From Peptoclostridium sp965368085 (GTDB taxonomy: Bacteria; Bacillota; Clostridia; Peptostreptococcales; Peptostreptococcaceae), in NCBI GenBank assembly GCA_965368085.1, contig CBDULP010000032.1:1-23570 (forward strand): 23,570 bases of DNA, given 5' to 3'. The notes below the pieces were generated by a model. It was not told the origin of the DNA and did no database searches. It was given only the letters and a program-made list of their open reading frames with translations. The position numbers were made by a program, and so were the translations under genes. Shown here piece by piece: positions 23,054-23,570 of the stretch (its first letter is position 1; each line of letters opens with the position of its first letter).

Positions 23054-23102
23054 AATTTCAACAAGTTTCGAATAAATCGAAAGTTTGGAGACTGTTGAAA
23101 TT
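23054..23102. repeat. Two-tier inverted repeat after the transporter gene
   Basis: AATTTCAACA (23054-23063) pairs with TGTTGAAATT (23093-23102), and inside it TTTCGA (23066-23071) pairs with TCGAAA (23077-23082). No T run follows on either strand. It may be a rho-independent terminator remnant or a 3' end stabiliser for the grd transcript. Confidence 0.5.
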
Positions 23103-23128
23103 GAAAAAAATGTTAATGGTTTATCGAA

Positions 23129-23144
23129 AATAATCATGATTATT
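23129..23144. promoter_or_regulatory. Perfect 16-bp palindrome upstream of the trxB promoter
   Basis: AATAATCATGATTATT is fully self-complementary and ends 11 bases before the -35 hexamer at 23156. That is a good position for an activator or repressor dimer. The sequence is loosely Fur/PerR-like in composition but matches no consensus exactly. Confidence 0.45.
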
Positions 23145-23155
23145 AAATAAACTAA

Positions 23156-23184
23156 TTTACAAAATAATCGGAATGTGATATCAT
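23156..23184 (+). promoter_or_regulatory. Sigma-A promoter of trxB
   Basis: TTTACA (23156-23161) and TATCAT (23179-23184) are separated by 17 bases, and TGA precedes the -10 to give an extended -10. Transcription would start near 23191, leaving a leader of about 300 bases before trxB. This gives trxB and later genes a sigma-54-independent start. Confidence 0.7.
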
Positions 23185-23282
23185 TATCTATGAAAAGAGG
23201 CAGAACAATAAAAAATCTCTATTAATTATATAAATAACAAAGTGGCACATTGACAGGAAAAAAGTCAATATATTGTGAAGGG

Positions 23283-23421
23283 TTTTTCAAGAGATATTTG
23301 CTTTTGCGAAGAACTGGTTTATATAGTGAACTAACTGCGGGAAAAAAGGCACCCTTACCTTTTGACAACCCTTAACCTGCAAAAGCGAGTTTGCGAAGAT
23401 TCTGCAAATATCCTTGGAAAA
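23283..23421 (+). ncRNA. Highly structured leader RNA upstream of trxB, class unknown
   Basis: TTTTTCAAG (23283-23291) pairs with CTTGGAAAA (23413-23421) and ATATTTGC (23294-23301) with GCAAATAT (23404-23411), a 17-bp closing helix with one small internal loop. Within it TTTTGC (23302-23307) pairs with GCAAAA (23379-23384), GCGGG (337-341 of this kilobase, 23337-23341) can pair with CCTGC (23376-23380), and AAAAGG (23344-23349) with CCTTTT (23358-23363). TTTGCGAAGA occurs twice as a direct repeat near each arm, which would allow alternative pairings. No reading frame is convincing. A cis-acting riboswitch-like element or a 6S-like RNA are the main alternatives. Confidence 0.5.
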
Positions 23422-23497
23422 CGCTTCTTCAATAATACTTAGTTTATAAAACAACAATATATAAATGAATATTTACATATTTAAGGAGGAAGGCAAA

Positions 23498-23570
23498 GTG
23501 GAAAACGTATATGATATAGCCATAATAGGTTCAGGACCTGCAGGACTTGCAGCAGCACTTTACGGAGCAA
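23498..23570 (+). CDS. trxB: Thioredoxin reductase, N-terminus only (cut by window end)
   Basis: Only 24 codons are present. The sequence ENVYDIAIIGSGPAG is the FAD-binding GxGxxG loop at the N-terminus of a thioredoxin-reductase-type flavoprotein. The start is GTG 23498, eight bases after AAGGAGGA (23483-23490). In grd clusters trxB and trxA supply reducing power from NADPH to the reductase, which fits its place here. A different small flavoprotein disulfide reductase cannot be excluded from so short a fragment. Confidence 0.75.
   Translation, partial: MENVYDIAIIGSGPAGLAAALYGA

Noticed and set aside
23243..23258. A second sigma-54 site (TGGCAC) upstream of trxB
   Set aside because: The -12 element is missing: GG-N10-GG rather than GC, and there is no TTGC. 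The sigma-A promoter at 23156-23184 is better.
23042..23498. Glycine riboswitch in the trxB leader
   Set aside because: The leader is structured, but I do not see the tandem conserved glycine aptamer cores.
1..23570. Insertion sequences, CRISPR arrays, tRNA or rRNA genes
   Set aside because: I saw no transposase, no regularly spaced repeats, and no tRNA or rRNA signature on either strand.

Overview
This window looks like the chromosome of an anaerobic, spore-forming, amino-acid-fermenting Firmicute of the Clostridia, close to Peptoclostridium or other Stickland fermenters. The evidence is a glycine/sarcosine/betaine reductase (grd) cluster with an in-frame selenocysteine UGA, a YyaC spore protein, strong GGAGG ribosome sites, AGA/ATA-rich codon use, and PyrR- and BirA-type Firmicute regulatory sites. 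All genes I accept lie on the + strand. The species is inferred; no marker gene settles it.

Layout. (1) 72-4743: carAB (carbamoyl phosphate synthetase) behind a sigma-A promoter, a PyrR-binding RNA hairpin and an attenuator terminator. (2) 4771-7412: biotin uptake and late synthesis (bioY, bioB, bioD), with two tandem BirA operators over the bioY promoter. (3) 7559-8229: yyaC. (4) 8271-11655: a long structured leader ending in a strong terminator, then a complete pantothenate operon panG-panB-panC-panD, in which a DUF2520 protein supplies ketopantoate reductase. (5) 11675-14528: a promoter/terminator pair, a YitT-family membrane protein and an M3 oligoendopeptidase. (6) 14629-18568: yjbQ, then a histidine kinase with an extracellular amino-acid-binding-protein sensor domain and an NtrC-type sigma-54 response regulator. 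(7) 18634-23570: a textbook -24/-12 sigma-54 promoter driving grdX, a GrdE-type pyruvoyl proprotein, a GrdB-type selenoprotein and a YkvI-type transporter, followed by a separately promoted, highly structured leader and the start of trxB.

How the parts fit. The most interesting unit is 15030-23570. A membrane kinase that probably binds an amino-acid-like ligand outside the cell, its sigma-54 activator, a pair of dyads suitable as an enhancer, and a sigma-54 promoter lie directly in front of the substrate-specific component B of a selenium-dependent reductase and a transporter. The whole reads as a substrate-sensing, uptake and reduction module that feeds electrons from thioredoxin into amine reduction. 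The component B genes are adjacent, with no grdA between them. That arrangement fits a sarcosine (GrdG/GrdF) or betaine (GrdI/GrdH) paralogue better than the glycine version, but the substrate cannot be fixed by eye.

The vitamin genes (biotin, pantothenate) and carAB are housekeeping, but their control regions are unusually readable, and three leaders (pan, yitT, trxB) contain RNA structure I could not assign to a known class.
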